Assembly: GCF_029227915.1 (NCBI RefSeq)
Contig: NC_079885.1
Coordinates: forward strand, 16,131,001-16,195,000
DNA length: 64,000 nt
Direction: 5' to 3'
Origin: Hydractinia symbiolongicarpus
Taxonomy: Eukaryota > Cnidaria > Hydrozoa > Anthoathecata > Hydractiniidae
The notes beneath the pieces were generated by a model, which searched no databases, had not been told where the DNA came from, and worked only from the letters and a program-made list of their open reading frames with translations. Positions 23,511 through 35,166 of this stretch are shown here, in pieces; the first letter of the stretch is position 1; each line of letters opens with the position of its first letter. The position numbers and the translations under genes were made by a program.

Positions 23511-23612
23511 TTGTCATATGAAAATTAAGTCTGAAAGTACCCTAGATTGTCTTCGTTGGAACTTTTAACGGAAATCTTAAAGCGCACGGTTGTCGTAATT
23601 AATGGATGGCGC

Positions 23613-23629
23613 TTGAAAAGAGCTTTCAA
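23613..23629. repeat. Short inverted repeat in upstream spacer (example)
   Basis: TTGAAA and TTTCAA are separated by the 5-nt AGAGC, next to GCGC. It is present in many units and altered to TTAAAA...TTTCAA or TTGAAA...TTTTAA in others. No role can be assigned. Confidence 0.5.
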
Positions 23630-23743
23630 ATGCACATAAACACGACCTATTTCGGATGATCCAGTCAAGAAATGTGACCGTTAAAGTTTGAGCCATTTGC
23701 GATGTAATGTGCTAATAAATCGTAGATATCTGCCCGTATGCTT

Positions 23744-23862
23744 GTCTACGACCATACCACGATGAACACACCTGTTCTCGTCCGACCACGAAAGTTAAGC
23801 ATCGTCGGGCCGAGATAGTACTTGGATGGGGGACCGCCTGGGAACTCCCGGTGTCGTAGGCT
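23744..23862 (+). rRNA. 5S rRNA, copy R3
   Basis: 119 nt, class A. T43C, G48A (loses the pair with C29) and G70A (loses the pair with C105). Confidence 0.94.
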
Positions 23863-24312
23863 ATTGACTTTTTCACGTTACATTATTTATCATTACGACT
23901 GTGACGTATCTTTTTTACGCAATAGACGTTGAGTAAATCAAGTAAGGGACGTGATTAGAAGTTTCTTTCCCTTCAAAACGGCTACAATCTTGCTGCAATA
24001 AATGCGCCACGACGCAAGTGAATGGATTACGAGCGTCAGACAAAGAAAATGGCGATGTAGTTAATTTGCTAATTAACTTTGTCATATGAAAATTAAGTCT
24101 GAAAGTACCGTAGATTGCCTTCGTTGGAACTTTTTACCGGAAATCTTAAAGCGCATGGTTGTGGTTAATAATGGATAGCGCTTGAAAAGAGCTTTCAAAT
24201 GCACATAAACACGACCTATTTCGGACAATCCAGTCAAGAAATATGACCTTTAAAGTTTAAACCATTTTCGATGTAATGTGCTAATAAATCGTAGATATCT
24301 GCCCGTTTGTTT

Positions 24313-24430
24313 GTCTACGACCATACCACGATGAACACACCTGTTCTCGTCCGATCACGGAAGTCAAGCATCGTCGGGCCGGGGTAGTACTTGGATGGGG
24401 ACGGCCTGGGAACTCCCGGTGTCGTAGGCT
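24313..24430 (+). rRNA. 5S rRNA, copy R4 (118 nt)
   Basis: One G missing from the 85-89 run, plus T53C, A72G and C92G. The deletion shortens loop D and the C box, so function is doubtful. Class B. Gene identical to R5. Confidence 0.9.
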
Positions 24431-24880
24431 ATTGACTTTTTCACGTTACATTATTTATTATTACGAATGTGACGTATCTTTTTTACGCAATAGCCGCTGA
24501 GTAAATCAAGTAAGGGACATGATTAGAAGTTACTTTCCCTTCAAAACGGCTAAAATCTGGCTGCAATAAATGCGCCACGTCGCAAATGAATGGATTACGA
24601 GCGTCAGACAAAGAAAATAGAGATGTAGTTAATTTGCTAATTAACTTTGTCATATGAAAATTAAGTCTGAAAGTACCGTAGATTGCCTTCGTTGGAACTT
24701 TTTACCGGAAATCTTGAAGCGCATGGTTGTGGTTATTAATGGATAGCGCTTGAAAAGAGCTTTCAAATGCACATAAACACGACCTATTTCGGATAATCCA
24801 GTCAAGAAATATGACCTTTAAAGTTTAAACCATTTTCGATGTAATGTGCTAATAAATCGTAGATATCTGCCCGTTTGTTT

Positions 24881-24998
24881 GTCTACGACCATACCACGAT
24901 GAACACACCTGTTCTCGTCCGATCACGGAAGTCAAGCATCGTCGGGCCGGGGTAGTACTTGGATGGGGACGGCCTGGGAACTCCCGGTGTCGTAGGCT
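24881..24998 (+). rRNA. 5S rRNA, copy R5 (118 nt)
   Basis: Same deletion and changes as R4, class B; one-unit duplicate. Confidence 0.9.
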
Positions 24999-25450
24999 AT
25001 TGACTTTTTCACGTTACATTATTTATTATTACGAATGTGACGTATCTTTTTTACGCAATAGCCGCTGAGTAAATCAAGTAAGGGACATGATTAGAAGTTG
25101 CTTTCCCTTCAAAACGGCTACAATCTGGCTGCAATAAATGCGCCACGTCGCAAATGAATGGATTACGAGCGTCAGACAAAGAAAATAGCGATGTAGTTAA
25201 TTTGCTAATTAACTTTGTCATATGAAAATTAAGTCTGAAAGTACCCTTGATTGCCTTCGTTTGAACTTTTTACCGGAAATCTCTTAAAGCGCCTGGTTGT
25301 CGTAAATAATAGTTAACGCTTGAAAAGAGCTTTCAAATGCACATAAACACGACCTATTTCGGATAATCCAGTCAAGAAATATGACCTTTAAAGTTTGAAC
25401 CATTTCCGATGTAATGTGCTAATAAATCGTAGATATCTGCCCGTATGCTT

Positions 25451-25569
25451 GTCTACGACCATACCACGATGGGCACACCTGTTCTCGTCCGATCACGGAA
25501 TTTAGGCATCTTCGGGCCGGGATAGTACTTGGATGGGGGACCGCCTGGGAACTCCCGGTGTCGTAGGCT
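25451..25569 (+). rRNA. 5S rRNA, copy R6 (altered A box)
   Basis: 119 nt, class A. G51T, A55G and G61T alter the A box and break pairs with C28 and C17; A22G and A23G are private. Possibly poorly transcribed. Same lineage as R11 and R17. Confidence 0.92.
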
Positions 25570-26018
25570 ATTGACTTTTTCACGTTACATTATTTATCAT
25601 TACGACTGTGACGTATCTTTTTTACGCAATAGACGCTGAGTAAATCAAGTAAGGGACGTGATTAGAAGTTTCTTTCCCTTCAAAACGGCTACAATCTTGC
25701 TGCAATAAATGCGCCACGACGCAAGTGAATGGATTACGAGCGTCAGACAAAGAAAATGGCGATGTAGTTAATTTGCTAATTAACTTTGTCATATGAAAAT
25801 TAAGTCTTAAAGTACCCTTGATTGCCTTCGTTGGAACTTTTTACCGGAAATCTTAAAGCGCATGGTTGTCGTAAATAATGGATAGCGCTTGAAAAGAGCT
25901 TTCAAATGCACATAAACACGACCTATTTCGGATAATCTAGTCAGGAAATATGACCTTTAAAGTTTAAACCATTTTCGATGTAATGTGCTAATAAATCGTA
26001 GATATCTGCCGTTTGTTT

Positions 26019-26137
26019 GTCTACGACCATACCACGATGAACACACCTGTTCTCGTCCGATAACGGAAGTTAAGCATCGTCGGGCCGGGATAGTACTTGG
26101 AGGGGGGACCGCCTGGGAACTCCCGGTGTCGTAGGCT
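26019..26137 (+). rRNA. 5S rRNA, copy R7
   Basis: 119 nt, class B with one C missing upstream (CTGCCGTTTG). C44A and T84G (helix IV). Confidence 0.94.
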
Positions 26138-26587
26138 ATTGACTTTTTCACGTTACATTATTTATCATTACGACTGTGACGTATCTTTTTTACGCAATAG
26201 CCGCTGAGTAAATCAAGTAAGGGACATGATTAGAAGTTTCTTTCCCTTCAAAACGGCTACAATCTTGCTGCAATAAATGCGCCACGTCGCAAATGAATGG
26301 ATTACGAGCATCAGACAAAGAAAATGGCGATGTACTCACTTTGCTAATTAACTTTGTCATATGAAAATTAAGACTGAAATTACACTAGATTGCCTTCGTT
26401 GGAACTTTTTACCGGAAATCTTAAAGCGCATTTTTGTCGCTAATAATGGATAGCGCTTGAAAAGAGCTTTCAAATGCACATAAACACGACCTATTTCGGA
26501 TAATCCAGTCAAGAAATATGACCTTTAAAGTTTAAACCATTTTCGATGTAATGTGCTAATAAATCGTAGATATCTGCCCGTTTGTTT

Positions 26588-26705
26588 GTCTACGACCATA
26601 CCACGATGAACACACCTGTTCTCGTCCGATCACGGAAGTTAAGCATCGTCGGGCCGGGATAGTACTTGGATGGGGAACGCCTGGGAACTCCCGGTGTCGT
26701 AGGCT
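26588..26705 (+). rRNA. 5S rRNA, copy R8 (118 nt)
   Basis: Class B. G89A with one C of 91-92 missing, which disrupts the top of helix IV. The distal run is TTTTTCACG. Type shared with R13, R16 and R21. Confidence 0.91.
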
Positions 26706-27155
26706 ATTGACTTTTTCACGTTACATTATTTATCATTACGAATGTGACGTATCTTTTTCACGCAATAGCCGCTGAGTAAATCATGTAAGGGACATGATTA
26801 GAAGTTGCTTTCCCTTCAAAACGGCTACAATCTTGCTGCAATAAATGCGCCACGTCGCAAATGAATGGATTACGAGCGTCAGACAAAGAAAATGGCGATG
26901 TACTGACTTTGCTAATTAACTTTGTCATATGAAAATTAAGTCTGCAAGTACCCTAGATTGCCTTCGTTGGAACTTTTTACCGGAAATCTTAAAGCGCGTG
27001 GTTGTGGTAATTAATGGATAGCGCTTGAAAAAAGCTTTCAAATGCACATAAACACGACCTATTTCGGATGATCCAGTCAAGAAATATGACCTTTAAAGTT
27101 TAAACCATTTTCTATGTAATGTGCTAGTAAATCGTAGATATCTGCCCGTTTGTTT

Positions 27156-27274
27156 GTCTACGACCATACCACGATGAACACACCTGTTCTCGTCTGATCA
27201 CGGAAGTAAAGCATCGTCGGGCCGGGATAGTACTTGGATGGGGGACCGCCTGGGAACTTCCGGTGTCGTAGGCT
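27156..27274 (+). rRNA. 5S rRNA, copy R9 (no proximal terminator)
   Basis: 119 nt, class B. C40T, T53A, C104T. The downstream reads GACTATTTCACG, so the usual T5 run is broken; the next stop is the distal T6 run. TATA-like box reads TAGTAAAT. Confidence 0.93.
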
Positions 27275-27724
27275 ATTGACTATTTCACGTTTTATTATTT
27301 ATCATTACGACTGTGACGTATCTTTTTTACGCAATAGCCGCAGAGTGAATCAAGTAAGGGACATGATTAGAAGTTTCTTTCCCTTAAAAAGGGCTACAAT
27401 CTTGCTGCAATAAATGCGCCACGTCGCAAATCAATGGATTAAGAGCGTCAGACAAAGAAAATGGCGATGTAGTTACTTTGCTAATTAACTTTGTCATATG
27501 AAAATTAAGTCTGAAAGTACACTAGATTGCCTTCGTTGGAACTTTTTACCGGTAATCTTAAAGCGCATGGTTGTCGCTAATAATGGATAGTGCTTGAAAA
27601 GAGCTTTCAAATGCACATAAACACGACCTATTTCGGATAATCCAGTCAAGAAATATGACCTTTAAAGTTTAAACCATTTTCGATGTAATGTGCTAATAAA
27701 TCGTAGATATCTGCCCGTTTGTTT

Positions 27725-27842
27725 GTCTACGACCATACCACGATGAACACACCTGTTCTCGTCCGATCACGGAAGTCAAGCATCGTCAGGCCGGGGTAGT
27801 ACTTGGATGGGGACAGCCTGGGAGCTCCCGGTGTCGTAGGCT
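27725..27842 (+). rRNA. 5S rRNA, copy R10 (118 nt)
   Basis: Class B. The R4/R5 type (T53C, A72G, one G lost in 85-89) with C92A, G64A and A101G. Probably non-functional. Confidence 0.89.
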
Positions 27843-28294
27843 ATTGACTTTTTCACGTTACATTATTTATTATTACGAATGTGACGTATCTTTTTTACGC
27901 AATAGCCGCTGAGTAAATCAAGTAAGGGACATGATTAGAAGTTGCTTTCCCTTCAAAACGGCTACAATCTGGCTGCAATAAATGCGCCACGTCGCAAATG
28001 AATGGATTACGAGCGTCAGACAAAGAAAATAGCGATGTAGTTAATTTGCTAATTAACTTTGTCATATGAAAATTAAGTCTGAAAGTACCCTTGATTGCCT
28101 TCGTTTGAACTTTTTACCGGAAATCTCTTAAAGCGCCTGGTTGTCGTAAATAATAGTTAACGCTTGAAAAGAGCTTTCAAATGCACATAAACACGACCTA
28201 TTTCGGATAATCCAGTCAAGAAATATGACCTTTAAAGTTTGAACCATTTCCGATGTAATGTGCTAATAAATCGTAGATATCTGCCCGTATGCTT

Positions 28295-28413
28295 GTCTAC
28301 GACCATACCACGATGAACACACCTGTTCTCGTCCGATCACGGAATTTAGGCATCTTTGGGCCGGGATAGTACTTGGATGGGGGACCGCCTGGGAACTCCC
28401 GGTGTCGTAGGCT
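28295..28413 (+). rRNA. 5S rRNA, copy R11 (altered A box)
   Basis: 119 nt, class A. G51T, A55G, G61T, C63T. Gene identical to R17. Confidence 0.92.
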
Positions 28414-28863
28414 ATTGACTTTTTCACGTTACATTATTTATCATTACGACTGTGACGTATCTTTTTTACGCAATAGACGCTGAGTAAATCAAGTAAGGGA
28501 CGTGATTAGAAGTTTCTTTCCCTTCAAAACGGCTACAATCTTGCTGCAATAAATGTGCCACGACGCAAGTGAATGGATTACGAGCGTCAGACAAAGAAAA
28601 TGGCGATGTAGTTAATTTGCTAATTAACTTTGTCATATGAAAATTAAGTCTTAAAGTACCCTTGATTGCCTTCGTTGGAACTTTTTACCGGAAATCTTAA
28701 AGCGCATGGTTGTCGTAAATAATGGATAGCGCTTGAAAAGAGCTTTCAAATGCACATAAACACGACCTATTTCGGATAATCTAGTCAGGAAATATGACCT
28801 TTAAAGTTTAAACCATTTTCGATGTAATGTGCTAATAAATCGTAGATATCTGCCCGTTTGTTT

Positions 28864-28982
28864 GTCTACGACCATACCACGATGAACACACCTGTTCTCG
28901 TCTGATAACGGAAGTTAAGCATCATCGGGCCGGGATAGTACTTGGAGGCGGGACCGCTTGGGAACTCCCGGTGTCGTAGGCT
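28864..28982 (+). rRNA. 5S rRNA, copy R12
   Basis: 119 nt, class B. C40T, C44A, G61A, T84G, G86C, C95T. Several fall in helix II and helix IV, so it is likely degenerate. Confidence 0.9.
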
Positions 28983-29432
28983 ATTGACTTTTTCACGTTA
29001 CATTATTTATCATTACGACTGTGACGTATCTTTTTTACGCAATAGCCGCTGAGTAAATCAAGTAAGGGACATGATTAGAAGTTTCTTTCCCTTCAAAACG
29101 GCTACAATCTTGCTGCAATAAATGCGCCACGTCGCAAATGAATGGATTACGAGCATCAGACAAAGAAAATGGCGATGTACTCACTTTGCTAATTAACTTT
29201 GTCATATCAAAATTAAGACTGAAATTACACTAGATTGCCTTCGTTGGAACTTTTTACCGGAAATCTTAAAGCGCATTTTTGTCGCTAATAATGGATAGCG
29301 CTTGAAAAGAGCTTTCAAATGCACATAAACACGACCTATTTCGGATAATCCAGTCAAGAAATATGACCTTTAAAGTTTAAACCATTTTCGATGTAATGTG
29401 CTAATAAATCGTAGATATCTGCCCGTTTGTTT

Positions 29433-29550
29433 GTCTACGACCATACCACGATGAACACACCTGTTCTCGTCCGATCACGGAAGTTAAGCATCGTCGGGCC
29501 GGGATAGTACTTGGATGGGGAACGCCTGGGAACTCCCGGTATCGTAGGCT
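29433..29550 (+). rRNA. 5S rRNA, copy R13 (118 nt)
   Basis: Class B. R8 type deletion with G89A, plus G110A, which breaks the helix I pair with C9. Confidence 0.9.
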
Positions 29551-30000
29551 ATTGACTTTTTCACGTTACATTATTTATCATTACGAATGTGACGTATCTT
29601 TTTCACGCAATAGCCGCTGAGTAAATCATGTAAGGGACATGATTAGAAGTTGCTTTCCCTTCAAAACGGCTACAATCTTGCTGCAATAAATGCGCCACGT
29701 CGCAAATGAATGGATTACGAGCGTCAGACAAAGAAAATGGCGATGTACTGACTTTGCTAATTAATTTTGTCATATGAAAATTAAGTCTGCAAGTACCCTA
29801 GATTGCCTTCGTTGGAACTTTTTACCGGAAATCTTAAAGCGCGTGGTTGTGGTAATTAATGGATAGCGCTTGAAAAAAGCTTTCAAATGCACATAAACAC
29901 GACCTATTTCAGATGATCCAGTCAAGAAATATGACCTTTAAAGTTTAAACCATTTTCGATGTAATGTGCTAGTAAATCGTAGATATCTGCCCGTTTGTTT

Positions 30001-30119
30001 GTCTACGACCATACCACGATGAACACACCTGTTCTCGTCTGATCACGGAAGTTAAGCATCGTCGGGCCGGGATAGTACTTGGATGGGGGACCGCCTGGGA
30101 ACTTCCGGTGTCGTAGGCT
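30001..30119 (+). rRNA. 5S rRNA, copy R14 (no proximal terminator)
   Basis: 119 nt, class B. C40T and C104T (wobble with G71). Downstream GACTATTTCACG lacks a T4 run, and the distal run is only five T (ATCCTTTTTACG). Confidence 0.94.
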
Positions 30120-30545
30120 ATTGACTATTTCACGTTTTATTATTTATCATTACGACTGTGACGTATCCTTTTTACGCAATAGCCGCTGAGTAAATCAAGT
30201 AAGGGACATGATTAGAAGTTTCTTTCCCTTCAAAACGGCTACAATCTTGCTGCAATAAATGCGCCACGTCGCAAATGAATGGATTACGAGCATCAGACAA
30301 AGAAAATGGCGATGTAGTTACTTTGCTAATTAACTTTGTCATATGAAAATTTAGTCTGCAAGTACCCTAGATTGCCTTCGTTGGAACTTTTTACCGGAAA
30401 TCTTAAAGCGCATTATTGTCGTAAAGAATCGATAGCGCCTAAAAAGAGCTATTTCCGATCACCCAGTCAAAAAATATGACCTTTGAAGTTTGAACCATTT
30501 GCGACGTAATGTGCTAATAAATCGTAGATATCTGCCCGTATGCTT

Positions 30546-30664
30546 GTCTACGACCATACCACGATGAACACACCTGTTCTCGTCCGATCACGGAAGTTAA
30601 GCATCTTCGGGCCGTGATAGTACTTGGATGGGGGACCGCCTGGGAACTCCCGGTGTCGTAGGCT
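30546..30664 (+). rRNA. 5S rRNA, copy R15
   Basis: 119 nt, class A. G61T (helix II) and G70T (helix V). Its upstream spacer lacks 24 bp, giving a 545-bp unit. Confidence 0.94.
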
Positions 30665-31113
30665 ATTGACTTTTTCACGTTACCTTATTTATCATTACGA
30701 CTGTGACGTATCCTTTTTACGCAATAGACGCTGAGTAAATCAAGTAGGGTACGGGATTAGAAGTTTCTTTCCCTTCAAAACGGCTACAATCTTGGTGCAA
30801 TAAATGCGCCACGACGCAAGTGAATGGATTACCAGCGTCAGACAAAGAAAATGGCGATGTAGTTAATTTGCTAATTAACTTTGTCATATGAAAATTAAGT
30901 CTTAAAGTACCCTTGATTGCCTTCGTTGGAACTTTTTACCGGAAATCTTAAAGCGCATGGTTGTCGTAAATAATGGATAGCGCTTGAAAAGAGCTTTCAA
31001 ATGCACATAAACACGACCTATTTCGGATAATCCAGTCAAGAAATATGACCTTTAAAGTTTAAACCATTTTCGATGTAATGTGCTAATAAATCGTAGATAT
31101 CTGCCGTTTGTTT

Positions 31114-31231
31114 GTCTACGACCATACCACGATGAACACACCTGTTCTCGTCCGATCACGGAAGTTAAGCATCGTCGGGCCGGGATAGTACTTGGATGGG
31201 GAACGCCTGGGAACTCCCGGTGTCGTAGGCT
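31114..31231 (+). rRNA. 5S rRNA, copy R16 (118 nt)
   Basis: Class B with CTGCCGTTTG upstream. G89A and one C lost at 91-92; otherwise consensus. Confidence 0.92.
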
Positions 31232-31681
31232 ATTGACTTTTTCACGTTACATTATTTATCATTACGAATGTGACGTATCTTTTTTACGCAATAGCCGCTG
31301 AGTAAATCAAGTAAGGGACATGATTAGAAGTTGCTTTCCCTTCAAAACGGCTACAATCTTGCTGCAATAAATGCGCCACGTCGCAAATGAATGGATTACG
31401 AACGTCAGACAAAGAAAATGGCGATGTACTTACTTTGCTAATTAACTTTGTCATATGAAAATTAAGTCTGCAAGTACCCTAGATTGCCTTCGTTGGAACT
31501 TTTTACCGGTAATCTTAAAGCGCCTGGTTGTCGTAAATAATAGTTAACGCTTGAAAAGAGCTTTCAAATGCACATAACAACGACCTATTTCGGATAATCC
31601 AGTCAAGAAATATGACCTTTAAAGTTTGAACCATTTCCGATGTAATGTGCTAATAAATCGTAGATATCTGCCCGTATGCTT

Positions 31682-31800
31682 GTCTACGACCATACCACGA
31701 TGAACACACCTGTTCTCGTCCGATCACGGAATTTAGGCATCTTTGGGCCGGGATAGTACTTGGATGGGGGACCGCCTGGGAACTCCCGGTGTCGTAGGCT
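31682..31800 (+). rRNA. 5S rRNA, copy R17 (altered A box)
   Basis: 119 nt, class A. G51T, A55G, G61T, C63T, as in R11. Confidence 0.92.
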
Positions 31801-32250
31801 ATTGACTTTTTCACGTTACATTATTTATCATTACGACTGTGACGTATCTTTTTTACGCAATAGACGCTGAGTAAATCAAGTAAGGGACGTGATTAGAAGT
31901 TTCTTTCCCTTCAAAACGGCTACAATCTTGCTGCAATAAATGCGCCACGACGCAAGTGAATGGATTACGAGCGTCAGACAAAGAAAATGGCGATGTAGTT
32001 AATTTGCTAATTAACTTTGTCATATGAAAATTAAGTCTTAAAGTACCCTTGATTGCCTTCGTTGGAACTTTTTACCGGAAATCTTAAAGCGCATGGTTGT
32101 CGTAAATAATGGATAGCGCTTGAAAAGAGCTTTCAAATGCACATAAACACGACCTATTTCGGATAATCTAGTCAGGAAATATGACCTTTAAAGTTTAAAC
32201 CATCTTCGATGTAATGTGCTAATAAATCGTAGATATCTGCCCGTTTGTTT

Positions 32251-32369
32251 GTCTACGACCATACCACGATGAACACACCTGTTCTCGTCCGATAACGGAA
32301 GTTAAGCATCATCGGGCCGGGATAGTACTTGGAGGGGGGACCGCTTGGGAACTCCCGGTGTCGTAAGCT
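32251..32369 (+). rRNA. 5S rRNA, copy R18
   Basis: 119 nt, class B. C44A, G61A, T84G, C95T and G116A; the last breaks the helix I pair with C3. Confidence 0.91.
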
Positions 32370-32819
32370 ATTGACTTTTTCACGTTACATTATTTATCAT
32401 TACGACTGTGACGTATCTTTTTTACGCAATAGCCGCAGAGTGAATCAAGTAAGGGACATGATTAGAAGTTTCTTTCCCTTAAAAAGGGCTACAATCTTGC
32501 TGCAATAAATGCGCCACGTCGCAAATCAATGGATTAAGAGCGTCAGACAAAGAAAATGGCGATGTAGTTACTTTGCTAATTAACTTTGTCATATGAAAAT
32601 TAAGTCTGAAAGTACACTAGATTGCCTTCGTTGGAACTTTTTACCGGTAATCTTAAAGCGCATGGTTGTCGCTAATAATGGATAGCGCTTGAAAAGAGCT
32701 TTCAAATGCACATAAACACGACCTATTTCGGATAATCCAGTCAAGAAATATGACCTTTAAAGTTTAAACAATTTTCGATGTAATGTGCTAATAAATCGTC
32801 GATATCTGCCCGTTTGTTT

Positions 32820-32938
32820 GTCTACGACCATACCACGATGAACACACCTGTTCTCGTCCGATCACGGAAGTTAAGCATCGTCGGGCCGGGATAGTACTTG
32901 GATGGGGAACCGCCTGGGAACTCCCGGTGTCGTAGGCT
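32820..32938 (+). rRNA. 5S rRNA, copy R19
   Basis: 119 nt, class B. Single change G89A makes loop D GGAA, still GNRA type, so it is probably functional. Confidence 0.97.
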
Positions 32939-33364
32939 ATTGACTTTTTCACGTTACATTATTTATCATTACGACTGTGACGTATCCTTTTTACGCAATA
33001 GCCGCTGAGTAAATCAAGTAAGGGACATGATTAGAAGTTGCTTTCCCTTCAAAACGGCTACAATCTTGCTGCAATAAATGCGCCACGTCGCAAATGAATG
33101 GATTACGAGCATCAGACAAAGAAAATGGCGATGTAGTTACTTTGCTAATTAACTTTGTCATATGAAAATTTAGTCTGCAAGTACCTTAGATTGCCTTCGT
33201 TGGAACTTTTTACCGGAAATCTTAAAGCGCATTATTGTCGTAAAGAATCGATAGCGCTTAAAAAGAGCTATTTCCGATCACCCAGTCAAAAAATATGACC
33301 TTTGAAGTTTGAACCATTTGCGACGTAATGTGCTAATAAATCGTAGATATCTGCCCGTATGCTT

Positions 33365-33483
33365 GTCTACGACCATACCACGATGAACACACCTATTCTC
33401 GTCCGATCACGGAAGTTAAGCATCTTCGGGCCGGGATAGTACTTGGATGGGGGACCGCCTGGGAACTCCCGGTGTCGTAGGCT
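33365..33483 (+). rRNA. 5S rRNA, copy R20
   Basis: 119 nt, class A. G31A (helix III) and G61T (helix II). Carries the same 24-bp upstream spacer deletion as R15. Confidence 0.95.
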
Positions 33484-33932
33484 ATTGACTTTTTCACGTT
33501 ACATTATTTATCATTACGACTGTGACGTATCCTTTTTACGCAATAGACGCTGAGTAAATCAAGTAGGGTACGTGATTAGAAGTTTCTTTCCCTTCAAAAC
33601 GGCTACAATCTTGCTGCAATAAATGCGCCACGACGCAAGTGAATGGATTACCAGCGTCAGACAAAGAAAATGGCGATGTAGTTAATTTGCTAATTAACTT
33701 TGTCATATGAAAATTAAGTCTTAAAGTACCCTTGATTGCCTTCGTTGGAACTTTTTACCGGAAATCTTAAAGCGCATGGTTGTCGTAAATAATGGATAGC
33801 GCTTGAAAAGAGCTTTCAAATGCACATAAACACGACCTATTTCGGATAATCCAGTCAAGAAATATGACCTTTAAAGTTTAAACCATTTTCGATGTAATGT
33901 GCTAAAAAATCGTAGATATCTGCCGTTTGTTT

Positions 33933-34050
33933 GTCTACGACCATACCACGATGAACACACCTGTTCTCGTCCGATCACGAAAGTTAAGCATCGTCGGGCC
34001 GGGATAGTACTTGGATGGGGAACGCCTGGGAACTCCCGGTGTCGTAGGCT
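33933..34050 (+). rRNA. 5S rRNA, copy R21 (118 nt)
   Basis: Class B. G48A, G89A and one C lost at 91-92. TATA-like box is altered to TAAAAAAT. Confidence 0.91.
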
Positions 34051-34500
34051 ATTGACTTTTTCACGTTACATTATTTATCATTACGAATGTGACGTATCTT
34101 TTTTACGCAATAGCCGCTGAGTAAATCAAGTAAGGGACATGATTAGAAGTTGCTTTCCCTTCAAAACGGCTACAATCTTGCTGCAATAAATGCGCCACGT
34201 CGCAAATGAATGGATTACGAGCGTCAGACAAAGAAAATGGCGATGTACTTACTTTGCTAATTAACTTTGTCATATGAAAATTAAGTCTGCAAGTACCCTA
34301 GATTGCCTTCGTTGGAACTTTTTCTCGGAAATCTTAAAGCGCGTGGTTGTGATAATTAATGGATAGCGCTTGAAAAAAGCTTTCAAATGCACATAAACAC
34401 GACCTATTTCGGATGATCCAGTCAAGAAATATGACCTTTAAAGTTTAAACCATTTTCGATATAATGTGCTAATAAATCGTAGATATCTGCCCGTTTGTTT

Positions 34501-34619
34501 GTCTACGACCATACCACGATGAACACACCTGTTCTCGTCCGATCACGGAAGTTAAGCATCGTCGGGCCGGGATAGTACTTGGATGGGGAACCGCCTGGGA
34601 ACTTTCGGTGTCGTAGGCT
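34501..34619 (+). rRNA. 5S rRNA, copy R22
   Basis: 119 nt, class B. G89A, C104T, C105T; the last two leave wobble pairs with G71 and G70. Confidence 0.96.
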
Positions 34620-35038
34620 ATTGACTTTTTCACGTTTTATTATTTATCATTACGACTGTGACGTATCTTTTTTACGCAATAGCCGCTGAGTGAATCAAGT
34701 AAGGGACATGATTAGAAGTTTCTTTCCCTTGAAAAGGGCTACAATCTTGCTGCAATAAATGCGCCACGTCTCAAATGAATGGATTAAGAACGTCAGACAA
34801 AGAAAATGGCGATGTAGTTACTTTGCTAATTAACTTTGTCATATGAAAATAAAGTCTGAAAGTACACTAGATTGCCTTCGTTGGAACTTTTTACCGGTAA
34901 TCTTAAAGCGCATGGTTGTCGTTAATAATGGATAGCGCTTGAAAAGAGCTTTTAAATGCACATAAACACGACCTATTTCGGATAATCCAGTCAAGAAATA
35001 TGACCTTTAAAGTTTAAACAATTTTCGATGTAATGTGC

Positions 35039-35046
35039 TAATAAAT
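35039..35046 (+). promoter_or_regulatory. TATA-like upstream element (R23, representative)
   Basis: TAATAAAT lies at -31 to -24 from +1, the position where many eukaryotic 5S genes carry a TATA-like element that helps pol III initiation. The box and its surroundings are nearly invariant in the left arm. Right-arm exceptions are TAAAAAAA before R27, R32, R58 and R63, TAGTAAAT before R9 and R14, TGATAAAT before R26, R31 and R57, and TAAAAAAT before R21. Confidence 0.7.
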
Positions 35047-35118
35047 CGTCGATATCTGCCCGTTTGTTTGTCTACGACCATACCACGATGAACACACCTG
35101 TTCTCGTCCGATCACGGA

Positions 35119-35133
35119 AGTTAAGCATCGTCG
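35119..35133 (+). promoter_or_regulatory. Internal promoter A box (R23, representative)
   Basis: AGTTAAGCATCGTCG at gene positions 50-64 matches the A box of the type 1 pol III promoter bound through TFIIIA/TFIIIC. It also forms the 3' strand of helix II. R6, R11 and R17 carry three or four changes here. Confidence 0.85.
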
Positions 35134-35135
35134 GG

Positions 35136-35141
35136 CCGGGA
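35136..35141 (+). promoter_or_regulatory. Internal promoter intermediate element (R23, representative)
   Basis: CCGGGA at gene positions 67-72, between the A and C boxes, pairs with TCCCGG at 103-108 to form helix V in the RNA. Confidence 0.75.
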
Positions 35142-35148
35142 TAGTACT

Positions 35149-35166
35149 TGGATGGGGGACCGCCTG
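35149..35166 (+). promoter_or_regulatory. Internal promoter C box (R23, representative)
   Basis: TGGATGGGGGACCGCCTG at gene positions 80-97 is the TFIIIA contact region and encodes helix IV with tetraloop D. Positions 87-89 inside it are the most variable part of the gene across the array. Confidence 0.85.

Larger units (their letters stand above)
24880..30120 (+). repeat. Tandem duplication of a 5-unit block (about 2 x 2845 bp), R5-R9 and R10-R14
   Basis: R6/R11, R7/R12, R8/R13 and R9/R14 share diagnostic changes at an offset of 2844-2845 bp, and R10 resembles R5. Later point changes separate the two blocks. Boundaries are approximate. Confidence 0.8.

Noticed and set aside
31080-31301. 73-codon frames here and at 33899-34120
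   Set aside because: Sense-strand reading through the 5S gene itself, open only because R16 and R21 have a 1-nt deletion.
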